Shown in pieces: positions 35,254 to 46,044 of a stretch of DNA of 64,000 bases (position 1 is its first letter; each line of letters begins with the position of its first letter). The position numbers and the translations under genes are program-made. The stretch is from Salegentibacter salinarum (GTDB lineage Bacteria; Bacteroidota; Bacteroidia; Flavobacteriales; Flavobacteriaceae): assembly GCF_900168115.1 (NCBI RefSeq), contig NZ_FUZC01000008.1, forward strand, positions 142,373 to 206,372, read 5' to 3'. A model generated the notes under the pieces. The model saw only the letters and a list, made by a program, of their open reading frames with translations, ran no database searches and was not told the DNA's origin.

Positions 35254-38004
35254 ATGAAGTTTTCTCAACTGAAAATATTAGTTATTCTATTATTTGGTTT
35301 TCAGTATTATAGCCTGTTTTCACAGCAGCTTACTCCACCTATACATAACTATTCTTCTACAGATTATGAAGCTGCCAGCCAGAACTGGGATATTGATGTA
35401 GATAAAGATGGCGTGATTTACGCTGCGAATAATCAGGGCCTACTAAGTTTCGATGGACAGGCCTGGGAATTGCATCCTCTACCCAGTGGTAGTATTATTC
35501 GTTCGGTTTTTGTGCATAAGGATATGATTTTCACAGGGTCCTATAAGGAATTTGGATATTGGAAGAAGGATGCTACGGGCGAGTTGTTTTATACCTCGCT
35601 TATTCCAAAACTGGGGAAGTACGCGATGCAGAGTGAAGAATTCTGGGAAATCCTGGAATTTAACGGGGATATTTACTTTAGATCTTTTGGCGCGATTTAT
35701 AAATATGATAATGAGGTCATAAAACCCATTCAGAATATTATAAGCAATAAAATGTTAGTCTATAAGGATAAGTTACTATTTGCTGTGCGTAAGAATGGTC
35801 TGCATTTTTTGGATGAGAATAATGAATTACAAAAGTTGCCAAATCAGGAAATCTTAGATGAAGAAATAATTGTAGATATGGCAATCCAGGGAGATGACCT
35901 TATTATTGGTACCCGGGAGAAACTTTTTAAGTATGACGGCAATATATGCATCTTGCTTGATGATCCAGAATTGATGGAAGAGTTAAAAAGTTCTGAACTT
36001 AATCATGTAATGACCTTAGATAAGCATAGACTCCTCTTAGGTACCGTTAAGAATGGAATTATAAATTATGATGAGACAAACCAGTCTCATACTATTTTTA
36101 ATCGAAATAGCGGACTTCAGAATAATACCATCCTTGGGTTTGTAGAGAAACAAGGTAATATCTGGTTAGGACTTGATAACGGGATTGACCGGATAGAAAT
36201 TGATTCTCCCGTAGAATTTTATACCGATGATACCGGGGAATTAGGAGCTGTATATGATCTTGTTTTTCATAAGGATAAAATGATCCTGGCCAGTAATACC
36301 GGGGTTTATACTTTTAGTAATAATCAGCTTGAGATTATCAATGGAGCTGAGGGGCATACCTGGAATCTTGAAATCTTAAATGATACTTTATATGTAAATC
36401 ATAACACAGGAACCTATTACCTATTGCAGGATAGGTTGATGCCTGTGGAGACATCTACCGGAAGTTTTAAGATCAGTAACCTGCCCTACAGCAGAAATGA
36501 GTATTTGATTAGCAGTTATACCGGAATCCGCAATTTGAGCCAAAAGGATGATAGTATTTATAGCCTTGATAGCTTAAATTTTCCGGTTAAAAATGTGGTT
36601 TTTGAAAATGAAAGCATCCTTTGGGCTGCCCATCCTTACGAAGGTCTTTACAGGGTAGGTTTAAAAAATAGCTTTAGGGAGACTCAGTTTATTGATAAAA
36701 TCAATATACCCGATGGTGGCAACAGTATTAATACCAATGTCTTTTTAATTAATAACCAAATAGCGGTTTTTAATGGAGACCAATGGTTTAAGTATAACTC
36801 CTTTAAAGATTCATTATTGGTTTTTGAAGAATTGGATGCTTTTAGAAAGCATAAAATGTTACTGAAAGATGGAGATTCCTATTGGTTCAGCCATACCGAA
36901 AATAACTCCCTTAAGTATACCAATTTTGATGATAAAAATATAGTGATTGCTCCCGGAAATCTGAATAACAGACTGGTAAAGAATTATGAGGAAATTTTAA
37001 AAAATGGGGATTCGCTCTACTATATTGCTTTAAATGATGGCTTTGCAAGGATAGACCTGGCCAAATTTGTGAATAATTTAGACGAGGTTCATATTAGTAA
37101 ACCTACTGTTAAGGGTTTTCTTGATCTTGAAAGGCGCCATTCTCTTGAAAATAATCCCGAAGTTCCTTATAAAAGTTCCCGGGAGCTAAATATTTATACT
37201 TCTTTTCCAGTTTCTGAAGCAATGGGTTTACGCTATCGTTTAAGGGGAGAAGACACGCTGAGCGGTGAAGTTAAGAATGGGGTAATAAATCTGCAGAACC
37301 TTAATCATGGCGATTATCAGCTACAACTTCTTGCTGTAGGACCACAAGCTAAAATTGCAAAAAAGAACAGTTTTAATTTTAGTATTAACCCGCCGTGGTA
37401 CCTATCAAACCTAATGAAACTAGTGTATATGCTTATCATCTTATCACTGGTGGTTTTGGTTTATTGGTATAACCAGCTGAAACTTAGAAAGCACCAGCGG
37501 GTGTTGGAAGAAAAGTTTGAAAAGGAGCACCAGGAACGACTTAATAATCTTGAAAAAGAACGTTTGAAAAATCAGATTACTTTAAAAAGAAAAGAGTTGG
37601 CTAATACCACCATGGTAGCTGCAAAAAAGAATGAAATGTTGATGGAAATTCAAAATGAATTGAATAAGGATAAAGGTAGTTTCCCTAATCAATTTAAAAT
37701 GAAGCATATTTTGAACAAAATAAACCGTGCTATAAAAAATAAGGACGAATGGCAGGTTTTTGAAACTAATTTTAATGAGCTGCACCAGGATTTCTTTAAG
37801 GATATTCTGGATAGCTATCCACATCTCACCAGCAAAGATTTAAAGCTTTGCTCGTATCTTAAAATGAATCTTACTTCAAAGGAAATTGCTCCTTTAATGG
37901 GAATTTCAGTACGAGGGGTAGAAGTACATCGTTACCGCCTCAGAAAAAAGATGAATTTGGATAAAAAGGAAAACCTGACGAATTTTCTAATAAAAAATTT
38001 CTAA
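35254..38004 (+). CDS. Membrane sensor-regulator: beta-propeller, Y_Y_Y, TM, LuxR-type HTH
   Basis: 916 residues. Signal peptide, then a periplasmic propeller region (about 30-630) with Reg_prop-type repeats such as GNIWLGLDNGIDRIEI. A triple-tyrosine (Y_Y_Y) region follows (about 650-710), one membrane helix (about 722-742, LVYMLIILSLVVLVYWY), a coiled coil (about 750-800), and a C-terminal GerE/LuxR helix-turn-helix (LTSKEIAPLMGISVRGVEVH). There is no kinase or receiver domain, so it signals directly from periplasm to DNA, as SusR-like LuxR regulators do in flavobacteria. Adjacent to the SusC/D genes it probably activates them on binding the breakdown glycan. Confidence 0.88.
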   Translation: MKFSQLKILVILLFGFQYYSLFSQQLTPPIHNYSSTDYEAASQNWDIDVDKDGVIYAANNQGLLSFDGQAWELHPLPSGSIIRSVFVHKDMIFTGSYKEFGYWKKDATGELFYTSLIPKLGKYAMQSEEFWEILEFNGDIYFRSFGAIYKYDNEVIKPIQNIISNKMLVYKDKLLFAVRKNGLHFLDENNELQKLPNQEILDEEIIVDMAIQGDDLIIGTREKLFKYDGNICILLDDPELMEELKSSELNHVMTLDKHRLLLGTVKNGIINYDETNQSHTIFNRNSGLQNNTILGFVEKQGNIWLGLDNGIDRIEIDSPVEFYTDDTGELGAVYDLVFHKDKMILASNTGVYTFSNNQLEIINGAEGHTWNLEILNDTLYVNHNTGTYYLLQDRLMPVETSTGSFKISNLPYSRNEYLISSYTGIRNLSQKDDSIYSLDSLNFPVKNVVFENESILWAAHPYEGLYRVGLKNSFRETQFIDKINIPDGGNSINTNVFLINNQIAVFNGDQWFKYNSFKDSLLVFEELDAFRKHKMLLKDGDSYWFSHTENNSLKYTNFDDKNIVIAPGNLNNRLVKNYEEILKNGDSLYYIALNDGFARIDLAKFVNNLDEVHISKPTVKGFLDLERRHSLENNPEVPYKSSRELNIYTSFPVSEAMGLRYRLRGEDTLSGEVKNGVINLQNLNHGDYQLQLLAVGPQAKIAKKNSFNFSINPPWYLSNLMKLVYMLIILSLVVLVYWYNQLKLRKHQRVLEEKFEKEHQERLNNLEKERLKNQITLKRKELANTTMVAAKKNEMLMEIQNELNKDKGSFPNQFKMKHILNKINRAIKNKDEWQVFETNFNELHQDFFKDILDSYPHLTSKDLKLCSYLKMNLTSKEIAPLMGISVRGVEVHRYRLRKKMNLDKKENLTNFLIKNF

Positions 38005-38167
38005 GTTCTTATTTTAATCCTTCAAATTTAACATAAATGAAATACATCATTACTACATCATCGGTTTAACGCTTTGTTAAAAATTTACATCAAAAAACTT
38101 TTAAATAACTGTATATCAATAATATAAAACCTTAATTTTTTTGATGTAGCAGTAGTGTACTATAACG

Positions 38168-38200
38168 TTTGCGTAGAAACTAAGCTTGGTTGTATCTTTC
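38168..38200 (+). promoter_or_regulatory. Candidate promoter of the SusC/SusD operon
   Basis: TTTG (38168-38171) as -33 box and TATCTTTC (38193-38200), one base off TAnnTTTG, are 21 nt apart, 28 nt before the susC ATG. The rest of the 224-bp gap 38005-38228 is AT-rich without another clear signal; an operator for the LuxR-type regulator is expected here but I cannot point to it. Confidence 0.4.
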
Positions 38201-38228
38201 TGTTAAAATTCAGTAAAAATTCAACCGT

Positions 38229-41200
38229 ATGAAATTAAAATTATTTGCCATTTGTATGGTCTTATTATCCAGTTTTGGATTTGCTCAGGAAACCAAATCC
38301 ATTACAGGGATCATAACAGACCAAAATGATATGCCTTTACCGGGAGCCGAAGTAAAGGTTATTGACAAAGAGATTTTTGATGTAACCGACTTTGATGGGA
38401 ATTTCAGTCTTGATAATGTTGAAGTTGGTGATGCCGTAAGGGTAACTTTCCTTGGGTTTATTCCGCAGGAATTTACGGTGGGTGAAAATAATGAGTATAC
38501 AATTTCACTGGAAGAAGATGCCGATCAGCTAGAAGAAGTTGTTGTGATTGGATATGGTACCCAGGAGAAAAGAGATTTAACGGGTTCCATTAGCACGGTG
38601 TCTGCTGAAGAAATTGAAAAAACACCTACCGCTAACGTAATGCAATCATTACAGGGGAAAGTTTCCGGGGTACAAATTGTTAACTCCGGTTCACCCGGAG
38701 AATCTCCTACTGTAAGAATTAGAGGTCTGGGCACCTTTGGAGATGGAACTAATGTACTATATGTAGTAGATGATGTTTTGTATGATAATATTGACTTTCT
38801 AAACACCAAAGATATTAAGTCTATAAACGTTCTAAAAGATGCTTCTTCTTCGGCTATTTATGGAGTAAGGGCAGCGAACGGCGTTGTGATTATTGAAACA
38901 AAATCAGGTAGAAAAAACCAAAAGCCTCAATTTGAGTACGATGGTTATACCGGTTTTCAACGTGCACAGAATGTTATGAAACTTGCCAATACAGAGCAAT
39001 TTGCTACTATGGCAAGGGAATCTGGGTCTGCACCTGATGCTCAATTTATTGAAAATGCAATTCAACGTTATGGCCGTAGCCGTATAAACCCTAACGTTCC
39101 CGCAGTGAATACCGATTGGTATAAGGAAATTCTGAGAGAAGGCTTAATCCAAAACCATAGTATTTCTGCTTCAGGTGGAGGCGAAAGTGTAGTTTATGCG
39201 GTTGGTGCAAACTATACCGGTCAAGAAGGGATTCTTGATATGAAAAACGATTACGAACGTTTTAATATTCGGTCTAAAGTAGATATAGATCTTACCGATC
39301 GTTTAAAAATTGGAGTTAACTCAATTTTCAGTAATGCTACCAAACATGCTCCAGAGGACGGAGCCTGGTTTAGAGCTTATTTTGCAGTACCTACCATGCC
39401 GGTTATAGACGAAACCAATACAGAAGCCGGCCCTACACGCTACTCCAACGCTCAACTTCTTGGATACAGAAGTACGCAAAACCCATTTCAGGATCTTGCT
39501 TATAATGAGAATAGGTTAAAAATAAGAAAACAACTTACTTCTGCCTTTTTACAGTATGAATTAATAGAAGATAAATTAGACATTAAAACTACCTACAGTC
39601 ACGATTATTCCAGTATAGAAGTACGTGAAGTGAATCTTCCATATACATTAGGGAATAATTTTGAAAGACGTTCGAGTATTAAAAGAGAAAACAATAATTT
39701 CTCTAACCAATACTGGGATAATGTGTTGACTTATGAAGATACTTTTGGTGATCACGATCTAACTTTAATGGCCGGTACATCATTTAGGGATGAAGCTAGC
39801 AACGAATTTGAAGCTACTGGTTTTGATATATCAGGAGTTGGGCTCGAAACAAGTTGGTACCTGGATTTTGCCGATCCTGATTCTTTTGCTAATAACGTAG
39901 AAGAACTGGGGAGAAGGTATTACGGACTTTCATACTTTGGTAGGGTAGCCTATACATTTAAAGATAGATACATTTTCTATGGTACATTTAGAGCTGATGG
40001 ATCTTCAAAATTTACTTTAGATCCCTGGGGTTATTTCCCTTCCGTTGGTTTAGGATGGGTAGTGTCTGAAGAAGAATTTCTTGTAGATAATGACCTTATA
40101 GATTTTTTTAAATTAAGAGCCAGTTGGGGGAAATTGGGTAATGATAATGTAGCGGCAAGTGCCGGATCTAATACTATTGAAGTCGTAACTGCACCAATAG
40201 GCGATCAACCTCGTACAGGTTTAACTTCTACCAGTGTATTTTCTAATAATACCTGGGAGGTTATTGAAGAATATAACTTCGGTTTAAATCTAGAAGCATT
40301 CGATAGAAGGTTATCTATTGATGCCGATTATTATATACGTGATACCCACGATGCAATTCTTCCGGTTTTTATTCCAATTGTTAACAGAAGTATTGATAGA
40401 AACTCGGGAGTAATAAGAAACGAAGGCTTAGAGCTTGTGGCAAACTGGAATCAACAGGTTACTGAAGATTTTAGCTTTAGAATAGGTGCAAACTTTACTA
40501 CGCTTAAAAATGAAGCTCTCGAAATTGAAGATGAAAGAGGATATATCGATTCCGGTTCGGCTGAATTTAGACAGCGAACTACTATTGGTGGTCCATTACT
40601 TGGTTTTTATGGATATGAAAGAATTGGTGTTTACCAAAACCAGCAGGAAATAGATGCCGATCCTGTTGCTGTAGAAAACGACCTTGTCCCCGGAGATTTA
40701 ATTTATAGAGATCAAAACGGTGATGGAGTTATAGATGATTCCGACAGGGTAATCCTGGGATCTTTCTTACCGAAATATACTTTTGGTGGTAATATCGGGG
40801 TTAGCTATAAAGCCTTTGATTTTTCAATGGACTTTTATGGCCAGGCCGGTAATAAGATTTTAAATAGAAAACGAGGTGAGATTATTTATACCCAGGATAC
40901 AAATATTGATGCCGATCTTGCAATTAACAGGTGGCACGGAGAAGGAACAAGTAATACCTATCCTTCATCAGCAGGACTACGTAAAGCCTGGAACCAACGT
41001 TTAAGTGATTTCTGGGTAGAAGATGGAGATTTCTTCCGCATTCAAAATATTCAGATAGCTTATAATATTGAAGCAGCAGGTTTACCGGAAACAAGAATCT
41101 ATTTCACTGCTGAAAAACCATTTTCATTCTTTAACTACAATGGTTTTAATCCTGAAGTAGCAGACGGGGTAGATAGGCAAACATACCCAGTTCCAGCAAT

Positions 41201-41231
41201 TTACACTATGGGTGTTAATTTAAAATTCTAA
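38229..41231 (+). CDS. SusC-type TonB-dependent outer-membrane transporter
   Basis: 1000 residues. Signal peptide (ending GFAQ), a carboxypeptidase-D-like domain (about 25-100; ITGIITDQNDMPLPGAEVKV), a TonB box region (EEVVVIGYGTQEKRDLTGSI), a plug domain (about 115-225; SVRIRG-type segment RIRGLGTFGDGTNVLYVVDD), and a 22-strand barrel to the C-terminal MGVNLKF. Imports oligosaccharides across the outer membrane with energy from TonB, gated by the SusD partner encoded next. First gene of the operon, 4 nt before the next frame. Confidence 0.95.
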   Translation: MKLKLFAICMVLLSSFGFAQETKSITGIITDQNDMPLPGAEVKVIDKEIFDVTDFDGNFSLDNVEVGDAVRVTFLGFIPQEFTVGENNEYTISLEEDADQLEEVVVIGYGTQEKRDLTGSISTVSAEEIEKTPTANVMQSLQGKVSGVQIVNSGSPGESPTVRIRGLGTFGDGTNVLYVVDDVLYDNIDFLNTKDIKSINVLKDASSSAIYGVRAANGVVIIETKSGRKNQKPQFEYDGYTGFQRAQNVMKLANTEQFATMARESGSAPDAQFIENAIQRYGRSRINPNVPAVNTDWYKEILREGLIQNHSISASGGGESVVYAVGANYTGQEGILDMKNDYERFNIRSKVDIDLTDRLKIGVNSIFSNATKHAPEDGAWFRAYFAVPTMPVIDETNTEAGPTRYSNAQLLGYRSTQNPFQDLAYNENRLKIRKQLTSAFLQYELIEDKLDIKTTYSHDYSSIEVREVNLPYTLGNNFERRSSIKRENNNFSNQYWDNVLTYEDTFGDHDLTLMAGTSFRDEASNEFEATGFDISGVGLETSWYLDFADPDSFANNVEELGRRYYGLSYFGRVAYTFKDRYIFYGTFRADGSSKFTLDPWGYFPSVGLGWVVSEEEFLVDNDLIDFFKLRASWGKLGNDNVAASAGSNTIEVVTAPIGDQPRTGLTSTSVFSNNTWEVIEEYNFGLNLEAFDRRLSIDADYYIRDTHDAILPVFIPIVNRSIDRNSGVIRNEGLELVANWNQQVTEDFSFRIGANFTTLKNEALEIEDERGYIDSGSAEFRQRTTIGGPLLGFYGYERIGVYQNQQEIDADPVAVENDLVPGDLIYRDQNGDGVIDDSDRVILGSFLPKYTFGGNIGVSYKAFDFSMDFYGQAGNKILNRKRGEIIYTQDTNIDADLAINRWHGEGTSNTYPSSAGLRKAWNQRLSDFWVEDGDFFRIQNIQIAYNIEAAGLPETRIYFTAEKPFSFFNYNGFNPEVADGVDRQTYPVPAIYTMGVNLKF

Positions 41232-41241
41232 AAAAATGATT

Positions 41242-42816
41242 ATGAAAAGATATAGTTTCACAAAAATTTTCCTCCTGTGTCTCATTTTGGGCTTCGGAGT
41301 TAATTCCTGTACCGATAAACTTGAAGAAAGAGAAGGGCAATTAGATACCGGGGATCTAGACGTTACCGATGCCAGTAATATGGTACAGCCTCTAATTGGT
41401 GCTTATTACGAATTTGCAACCCGTGGTTGGGAAGAACCGCTTTTGTTAGGGGTAAGAGGTGATGACGTAAACGCAGGTGGCTTGGGAGACCAGCAACAGT
41501 TTGCAGATACCGACAGGTATGAGTATGACCAAGGCTATTGGATGTATAATTCGCTTTGGAATGTTCATTATAATGATATTGTTAATATGAACAGCGCAAT
41601 TTTACAGCTGGAAAGCTTTAAAGAGTTTGCTGATGCCGAGGATATAGATAGAGCAGATCAATATATTGCTGAGATAAAAGTATTGAGAGCTTATCTTCAT
41701 TTTAACCTGGCCAGAACCTGGGAAGAGGTATTTATTATAACTTCCAATCAGCCAGAGGAAGAACTGGAACAGGGAGTTTCTTCAAAAGCAGATGTAATGC
41801 AATTTATTTCTGATGAAATGGATATGGCTATAGAAAATCTTCCAGACGCACGGCCAAACGAGCGTACCGATATTCAGGGAGGAGTTACGCAATATACTGC
41901 CTATGCCCTTAAGGCCCTTGCTCATCAGGAATTAGAGAATTATCAGGAAGTAGCCGATGCTGCCGGAGCTATTATAAGTTCAGGGAAATTTTCTCTTTAC
42001 CCAGATTTCTACCAACTCTTTAAGGATCCTGGCGAACTAAGTAATGAGAGTCTACTTGAAATTCAATATTCAGATTATGGAACTGAAGCCGGGGGTGAAT
42101 TGTATCACGAATACTCACCTTTTGGTCCACAAAACTGGACGCCCGCTCGTGAAAACGCGCAGAGTGGTTGGGGCTTTTATGAACCCAGTAATAAATGGAT
42201 AGAATTCATGATAGATCGCGGAGAGGAAACCAGGCTGGAAACAAGTGTGCTCTTTACCGATAGAGGTATTGCAGATCTAGAAGCCGAGGGTGTAGAAGTA
42301 CCGGGATTCGTTTCGAATACAACTCCTTCGGGGGATGTAATTAACGACTATGCCCGTGCAAAATTTGCCAGTGGTAAACACTACCTGCCATCAACTCAAC
42401 TTACTGATGGAAGAAATAATTATAGCGCCGGAAAAAATATGATTATAATTCGCTATGCCGAAGTGTTGCTAATGTATGCCGAAGCTATAACCTTAGGTGC
42501 AAATGGTTCCAGTATTTCTGCCGATGAAGCTGTGAATACGGTGAGAGATCGTGCCGGTATGCCGCCGTTAAGCGGGGTTACCCACGAGGATGTTTTAGAT
42601 GAAAAATTCGCTGAATTAGCAATGGAGTGGGGAATTAGATTTTACGATATGATTCGTCACGATATGTACGGTGAATTAAGTTATGATGGTAGAAATTTCA
42701 CTGCAGATAAGGAATATTTACCATATCCACAGGAGCAATTAGATGCCTTACCTATTGAGGCCACAGCAGTAGACAGAAATACTGTGATGAACGATATTTT
42801 GTCTGAATTAAACTAA
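41242..42816 (+). CDS. SusD/RagB-type glycan-binding outer-membrane lipoprotein
   Basis: 524 residues. MKRYSFTKIFLLCLILGFG begins a lipoprotein signal with lipobox NSC. ATGs at 41236 and 41242 are in frame; the second gives a normal signal peptide. RagB/SusD features: TPR-like helices (VLRAYLHFNLARTWEEVFII), MIIIRYAEVLLMYAEAITLG, and LAMEWGIRFYDMIRHD near the end. It forms the lid on the SusC transporter and binds glycan at the cell surface. Confidence 0.94.
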   Translation: MKRYSFTKIFLLCLILGFGVNSCTDKLEEREGQLDTGDLDVTDASNMVQPLIGAYYEFATRGWEEPLLLGVRGDDVNAGGLGDQQQFADTDRYEYDQGYWMYNSLWNVHYNDIVNMNSAILQLESFKEFADAEDIDRADQYIAEIKVLRAYLHFNLARTWEEVFIITSNQPEEELEQGVSSKADVMQFISDEMDMAIENLPDARPNERTDIQGGVTQYTAYALKALAHQELENYQEVADAAGAIISSGKFSLYPDFYQLFKDPGELSNESLLEIQYSDYGTEAGGELYHEYSPFGPQNWTPARENAQSGWGFYEPSNKWIEFMIDRGEETRLETSVLFTDRGIADLEAEGVEVPGFVSNTTPSGDVINDYARAKFASGKHYLPSTQLTDGRNNYSAGKNMIIIRYAEVLLMYAEAITLGANGSSISADEAVNTVRDRAGMPPLSGVTHEDVLDEKFAELAMEWGIRFYDMIRHDMYGELSYDGRNFTADKEYLPYPQEQLDALPIEATAVDRNTVMNDILSELN

Positions 42817-42822
42817 AAAACA

Positions 42823-44556
42823 ATGAAAAAAATCAATAAATATTATTTCGGAATATTTTCATTCATCCTTCTACTCACTTCCTGTGAGTACGATGGAATA
42901 GATCCGTTAACCCAGGTTGATCCGGGTGAGGATGCCGGTGCTCCCGAGGTAACCATTAATTATCCTAATGAAGGGACTACAATTCAGGTACCTGAACCCG
43001 TAGCCTCAATAAACATTAGGTTTGAGGTAGTTGATGATATTGAAGTGGATATGATTGAAGTCCTGGTAAATGGAGATCAAATTGCAACTTTTAATGAATT
43101 TCTTGACTATCGTATAGTAAAGGAAGAAGTAAGTTTTGAGAATGTTACCAATGGGGAACATACCTTAACTATTAATGCTACAGATATTGCCGGAAATACT
43201 ACAAGTAAAACGGTGAATTTCAGTAAAGAACCTCCTTACACTCCAAAATATGCCGGAGAGTTTTTCTATATGCCATTTGATGCCGATTTTACCGAACTGG
43301 TAAATATTTATATGGCCGATGAAACAGGAGATCCGGCTATTTCCGGTGATGCCTTCCTGGGAACAGGAGCCTACGAAGGAGTGGCTGAATCTTATATAGA
43401 TGTGCCGCTGGACCAGGAAAACCTTGGTAGTGAATTTAGTGGTGCTTTCTGGTATAAAGTAAATACCGATGAAGCTGATCGTGCAGGGATTTTAGTAGCA
43501 GGTGCCGAAGGTTCCGGAGATAGTGAAAGTCGTCAGCAGGGTTTCCGTTTATTTAGAGAAGGTTCAGCGGAAGAGCAAACTATCAAAATGAACGTTGGAA
43601 CGGGTACCGGGGAAAGCTGGAATGATGGTGGAATTATAAATGTAACTAATAATGAATGGGTACATATTGCTTTCAGCGTAACTCCAACAGAAACTATACT
43701 TTACTTTAATGGGATGCCGGTAAATACCGGGACAATGACCGCAGCTATAGATTGGACGGGAGTAGAACAACTTACCATTGGAGCAGGCGGAGATACCTTT
43801 AGTTATTGGGATCACAGGTCTGATATTAATAGTAAAATTGATGAACTTCGGCTATTCAATACGACATTAACCCAGGAAGATATTCAGGCTTTAATTAATG
43901 CCTCTTCAATTACATTGCACATGCCATTTAATGGAGATTATAGAGATATGGTTTCCAATCGGGAAGTTACAGAAGTAGGTTCTCCCGGCTTTGCAGGAGA
44001 AAGTGTAGAAGGCAACAATGCTTATGCAGGTACCGAAGGTTCATATCTTCAATTACCTTCTGACGGACTTCTAAGCGAAGAATTCAGTACTACTTTCTGG
44101 TATAAAGTTAATGCCGATCCAGAGCGTGCAGGAATCATCACTATTAGTCCTGAAGATGAAGAAAACCCAGATGCACAAAATAACAGAACCAGTGGTTTCC
44201 GTCTCTTTAGAGAGGGAAATGCCGACGAACAGCGAATTAAAGCCAATGTTGGAAATGGCTCTGCCGATAGTTGGAATGATGGCGGTGTGATAGATGTAGC
44301 TGCGGGAGAATGGGTACACGTTGCCCTTGTAATCACCGAAACTGAAAGTCATATTTATCTGGATGGCGAACTGGTTAATACCGGTGATGTGCCCGGCGGA
44401 ATAGACTGGACAGGAACCAATATCGTTTCGATTATGTCTGGTGCTCCAAGATTCACGGGATGGGATCACCTTGCCGATCTAAGTTATATGGATAATCTAC
44501 GCTTCTATAACAAAGCTCTGACTGCAGAGGAGGTTGAAGCCGCAATGGGAGAATAA
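42823..44556 (+). CDS. Surface lipoprotein with Ig-like and two LamG domains (glycan-binding, SusE/F position)
   Basis: 577 residues. Lipobox TSC in FIILLLTSCEYDG-type signal. An Ig/Big-like domain (about 40-140; VNGEHTLTI-type strand NVTNGEHTLTINATDIAGN) is followed by two homologous concanavalin/LamG domains (about 145-360 and 365-577). Each carries FSG/FST..FWYKVN, GFRLFREG, WNDGG.I and the WVH segment. The internal duplication is plain (SRQQGFRLFREGSAEEQTIK versus NRTSGFRLFREGNADEQRIK). Placed directly after SusD it is the likely extra glycan-capture protein of this PUL. Confidence 0.85.
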   Translation: MKKINKYYFGIFSFILLLTSCEYDGIDPLTQVDPGEDAGAPEVTINYPNEGTTIQVPEPVASINIRFEVVDDIEVDMIEVLVNGDQIATFNEFLDYRIVKEEVSFENVTNGEHTLTINATDIAGNTTSKTVNFSKEPPYTPKYAGEFFYMPFDADFTELVNIYMADETGDPAISGDAFLGTGAYEGVAESYIDVPLDQENLGSEFSGAFWYKVNTDEADRAGILVAGAEGSGDSESRQQGFRLFREGSAEEQTIKMNVGTGTGESWNDGGIINVTNNEWVHIAFSVTPTETILYFNGMPVNTGTMTAAIDWTGVEQLTIGAGGDTFSYWDHRSDINSKIDELRLFNTTLTQEDIQALINASSITLHMPFNGDYRDMVSNREVTEVGSPGFAGESVEGNNAYAGTEGSYLQLPSDGLLSEEFSTTFWYKVNADPERAGIITISPEDEENPDAQNNRTSGFRLFREGNADEQRIKANVGNGSADSWNDGGVIDVAAGEWVHVALVITETESHIYLDGELVNTGDVPGGIDWTGTNIVSIMSGAPRFTGWDHLADLSYMDNLRFYNKALTAEEVEAAMGE

Positions 44557-44569
44557 ATTTTAAGAATGA

Positions 44570-44598
44570 TTCCGGCTCTAATTAGAGTCGGAACCTTT
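44570..44598 (+). terminator. Weak terminator or processing hairpin after the LamG gene
   Basis: TTCCGGCTCT (44570-44579) pairs with AGAGTCGGAA (44584-44593) with one G-T, then CCTTTT. It may lower expression of the downstream enzyme genes relative to SusC/D. Confidence 0.45.
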
Positions 44599-44689
44599 TC
44601 ATCTTACTATCATTTAGTGAGACTGGTTTATGCACCTTAAATTTTTGAAAATTCAGATGTTACTTTCTCCTTCATTAAAAATACTCAAG

Positions 44690-46021
44690 ATGCTTAAGAG
44701 CTTATATTTTATAGGATTAATGCTAATTTTTTATTCCTGCTCCAGTGATGATGGTCCCGGCTATCAGGAACCTTTTGATCCGGATTCAGAAAATGAAGAG
44801 GAAGAAAAATTGAGTGATGAAGATTTACTGGATAAAGTTCAGGAACAAACTTTTAAATATTTTTGGGATTTTGCGGGTACTAATTCCGGTTTAGCCAGAG
44901 AACGTTCGCAAGCCGATGCCTATGGAGGCGAGGGAAGAAATATTGTAACTACAGGGGGTTCCGGGTTTGGACTTGCCGCATTCCCGGTCGCTGTAGAACG
45001 TGGGTGGATAAGCAGAGCTGAAGCCGTTGAAAGGCTTGACAAAATCCTCGACTTTTTAGAGGAAGTTCCCACCTATCACGGTGCATTTTCTCACTGGTAT
45101 TTAGATGATGTAGCACAAACCCGTCAATTCGGCGATATGGATGATGGTGGTGACCTGGTTGAAACTGCTTTTCTTATGCAGGGATTGCTAATTAACCGAG
45201 AGTATTTTGCTGAAGAAGAAAATATCACCGAAAGAATTACTGAATTATGGGAAGCTGTAGAATGGGATTGGTATACGCAGGGTGAAAATGTGCTTTACTG
45301 GCACTGGTCCCCAACCTATAGTTTTCAGAAAGATTTAAAAATCCAGGGATGGAATGAGTCTCTAATGGTTTATGTGCTTGCTTCGGCGTCACCAACTCAT
45401 TCTGTTGATCCGGAAGTCTACCATCAGGGTTGGGCTTCTAACGGTAATATGGTGAACAACCGGCAGCATTACGGGATAGATCTTCCGTTGGGACCTTCAT
45501 ACGGTGGTCCGCTCTTTTTTGCGCATTATTCTTTTATAGGTCTCGATCCTCAAAATTTAAGCGATGAATATGCTAATTACTGGGAACAAAATACAGCGCA
45601 TAGTCTTATCCATTATAATTATGCCATAGATAATCCTAAGGATTTTGAAGGATATGGTGAAAACAGCTGGGGATTTACAGCCAGCGATAATTACGAAGGC
45701 TATTCGGCGCACAGCCCGGATAACGATTTGGGTGTAATAACACCTACAGCAGCCTTATCTTCTTTTCCTTATACTCCCGAAGAGTCTATGAAAGCCCTGC
45801 GCTATTTCTATGAAGAAATGGGCGATGAACTTTGGGGACCCTACGGATTTTATGATGCTTTCTCTGAAGAAGAAAATTGGGTGGCCAATGGTTACCTGGC
45901 TATAGACCAGGGACCAATAATTTCAATGATAGAAAATTACAGAACCGGTTTGCTCTGGGATCTTTTTATGCAAGATGAAGAAATTCAGGCAGGCCTGGAT
46001 AAACTGGGTTTCAATTATTAA
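44690..46021 (+). CDS. GH144-type glucoamylase-fold lipoprotein (beta-1,2-glucanase candidate, 1)
   Basis: 443 residues from the ATG at 44690, chosen because MLKSLYFIGLMLIFYSCSS is a lipoprotein signal (lipobox YSC). The mature enzyme is an (alpha/alpha)6 toroid of the PF10091 glycoamylase group: FKYFWDFAGTNSGLARERS, VTTGGSGFGLAAFPVAVERG, YWHWSPTY, GWNESLMVYVLASASP, GPLFFAHYSFIGLDP, YFYEEMGDELWGPYGFYDAF, and AIDQGPIISMIENYRTG. In Bacteroidota this group is GH144, endo-beta-1,2-glucanases or related exo-enzymes. The product would be sophoro-oligosaccharides. Paired with a paralogue 23 nt downstream. Confidence 0.85.
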   Translation: MLKSLYFIGLMLIFYSCSSDDGPGYQEPFDPDSENEEEEKLSDEDLLDKVQEQTFKYFWDFAGTNSGLARERSQADAYGGEGRNIVTTGGSGFGLAAFPVAVERGWISRAEAVERLDKILDFLEEVPTYHGAFSHWYLDDVAQTRQFGDMDDGGDLVETAFLMQGLLINREYFAEEENITERITELWEAVEWDWYTQGENVLYWHWSPTYSFQKDLKIQGWNESLMVYVLASASPTHSVDPEVYHQGWASNGNMVNNRQHYGIDLPLGPSYGGPLFFAHYSFIGLDPQNLSDEYANYWEQNTAHSLIHYNYAIDNPKDFEGYGENSWGFTASDNYEGYSAHSPDNDLGVITPTAALSSFPYTPEESMKALRYFYEEMGDELWGPYGFYDAFSEEENWVANGYLAIDQGPIISMIENYRTGLLWDLFMQDEEIQAGLDKLGFNY

Positions 46022-46044
46022 TACCGAAAATTTAGAATTATATA